From Altibacter lentus (GTDB lineage Bacteria; Bacteroidota; Bacteroidia; Flavobacteriales; Flavobacteriaceae): DNA of 64,000 nt. The notes under the pieces were generated by a model, which was given only the letters and a program-made list of their open reading frames with translations, ran no database searches and was not told the origin of the DNA. The position numbers and the translations under genes are program-made. The first letter of the stretch is position 1, and each line of letters opens with the position of its first letter. The stretch spans positions 1,442,963-1,506,962 of the forward strand of contig NZ_KN050846.1 of assembly GCF_000746845.1 (NCBI RefSeq). The letters run 5' to 3'. Positions 63,301-64,000 of this stretch are shown here, in pieces.

Positions 63301-64000
63301 TTATTCGCCTACCTTGCTCAGGTATTCAATATCGTTTTCAACCGTAAGAAGTAAAATGCTTGTGGCTGTACAAAACACCGGACTCGTGATGCAATGATGT
63401 CCGTTCCAACTTCCATCCTCGTTCTGGATCTTCAGGATACGCCCGCTCATATCGTTATACCATTTCTTCCAATCCTTGTCTTGATTCACCAAAAGTGATT
63501 CTCCGGTTTGTAAGAAGCTCAGGAACTCCTCTCCTCCATTATTCCCAAAGCCATTTAGTACGTCTTCGCGTTGGGCAGTTTCTTTTGCGGCCTTATAGAC
63601 ATTATAGGAAGTATTGTAATCGATTGCCTCTGCTTCTGAAAAGCCTGCTTTTTTAAGATTCTCCACAGAAATAGGAGCATCTGTCTTAATTTTACCCTCT
63701 CGTTTGGCCTTGTTGAGCATCTCTTCGGCTTTACGTGCTTCTTTTGCGCTGGCTCGAACACTCCCGCTTACCGCATAGAGCATTACACCGGCGCCGTCCT
63801 CGGTATTTACATTTCCGGTCTTTTCATCGTAATTGTCTTTTTGATAAGTTCGGGTGCGCTCTAAGACCGCCTTATCGACATCGGCACCCACCGACTCTGC
63901 CGCTTCCAATGCGCTATTGGCCAGACCACTTTGCAAAACACCTGCCCAACCTGCTCCGGTCTGTTTCCCTGAAGCATCGGTACCCTGCTGTATCTTGGCT
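63301..64000 (-). CDS. prenyltransferase/squalene oxidase repeat protein, C-terminal part (cut by window edge)
   Basis: The last 232 codons of a protein whose start lies beyond the window. The C-terminal repeat IQNEDGSWNGHHCITSPVFC, then TATSILLLTVENDIEYL, is the QxxDGSW-type repeat of the alpha/alpha-toroid fold found in squalene-hopene cyclases and prenyltransferases. An upstream segment IQQGTDASGKQTGAGWAGVL, then helical segments rich in Ala and Glu, fit the same fold. No catalytic DxDD motif is in the visible part. It may be a secreted scaffold protein rather than a cyclase; its substrate is unknown. Confidence 0.8.
   Translation of the reverse strand, partial: AKIQQGTDASGKQTGAGWAGVLQSGLANSALEAAESVGADVDKAVLERTRTYQKDNYDEKTGNVNTEDGAGVMLYAVSGSVRASAKEARKAEEMLNKAKREGKIKTDAPISVENLKKAGFSEAEAIDYNTSYNVYKAAKETAQREDVLNGFGNNGGEEFLSFLQTGESLLVNQDKDWKKWYNDMSGRILKIQNEDGSWNGHHCITSPVFCTATSILLLTVENDIEYLSKVGE

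Noticed and set aside
1-64000. Prophage, integrative element or defence island
   Set aside because: No integrase, transposase, phage or restriction gene was found; gene content and promoters are uniform throughout.

Overview
This window looks like a stretch of ordinary chromosome from a gliding-type member of the Flavobacteriaceae (Bacteroidota). The evidence is the type IX secretion genes porU and porV beside the gliding lipoprotein gene gldJ, a secreted protein with a C-terminal type IX sorting domain, many SPII lipoproteins, near absence of Shine-Dalgarno sequences, and repeated use of the Bacteroidota promoter -7 element TANNTTTG (17 sites listed). I see no prophage, insertion sequence, CRISPR array, defence island or plasmid gene.

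Layout. 1-8155 (mostly minus strand): a deacetylase-like protein cut by the window edge, radC, a DUF1569 protein, a PaiB-like protein, a lipoprotein, Mpl (murein tripeptide recycling), a TPR protein, a DUF4136 lipoprotein, obgE and adk. 8296-12903 (plus): purK-purE, an M3 metallopeptidase, and a sigma factor with a small zinc-finger partner. 12877-23755: a UbiA-like membrane protein, gcvP, a cluster of KAS III, methyltransferase and glycosyltransferase genes, an alkaline phosphatase, an MlaE/MlaF-type lipid ABC transporter, and a T9SS cargo protein. 23812-27619 (minus): a tight operon SDR - SprT-like - manC - DUF389. 27695-36070 (minus): porU-porV-cdd-pdhA-pdhC. 36286-39316 (plus): gldJ and murF.

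39372-40251 is the most unusual part. Two minus-strand tRNA-Val genes (anticodons GAC and TAC), each with its own promoter and terminator, flank a tandem array of a 115-bp unit (four full copies and a partial fifth). Each unit can form three hairpins. I cannot assign it a function.

40383-53465: a bifunctional penicillin-binding protein, then a long minus-strand run (anmK, DUF2452, glutamate-type dehydrogenase, nhaD, exbB-exbD, TonB-like, folC), a plus-strand acyl-CoA dehydrogenase and a minus-strand putative porin. 53528-64000: rnhB, a large lipoprotein with a propeller-like C-terminus, a TapB-like secreted protein, lipB in a set with a lipoprotein and a 51-residue YqaE/Pmp3 protein, a membrane-anchored LuxR-type regulator, a thioredoxin-fold protein, lysS, and a squalene-cyclase-like repeat protein cut by the window edge.

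Most genes are housekeeping or envelope functions: murein synthesis and recycling (mpl, murF, PBP1A, anmK), protein export (PorU, PorV, GldJ), energised transport (ExbB/ExbD/TonB-like, NhaD) and central metabolism (PDH, GcvP, purine synthesis). No complete new enzymatic system is evident. The observations most worth follow-up are the hairpin array, the C33 in one tRNA-Val, a probable AUU start of folC and several apparently leaderless genes.
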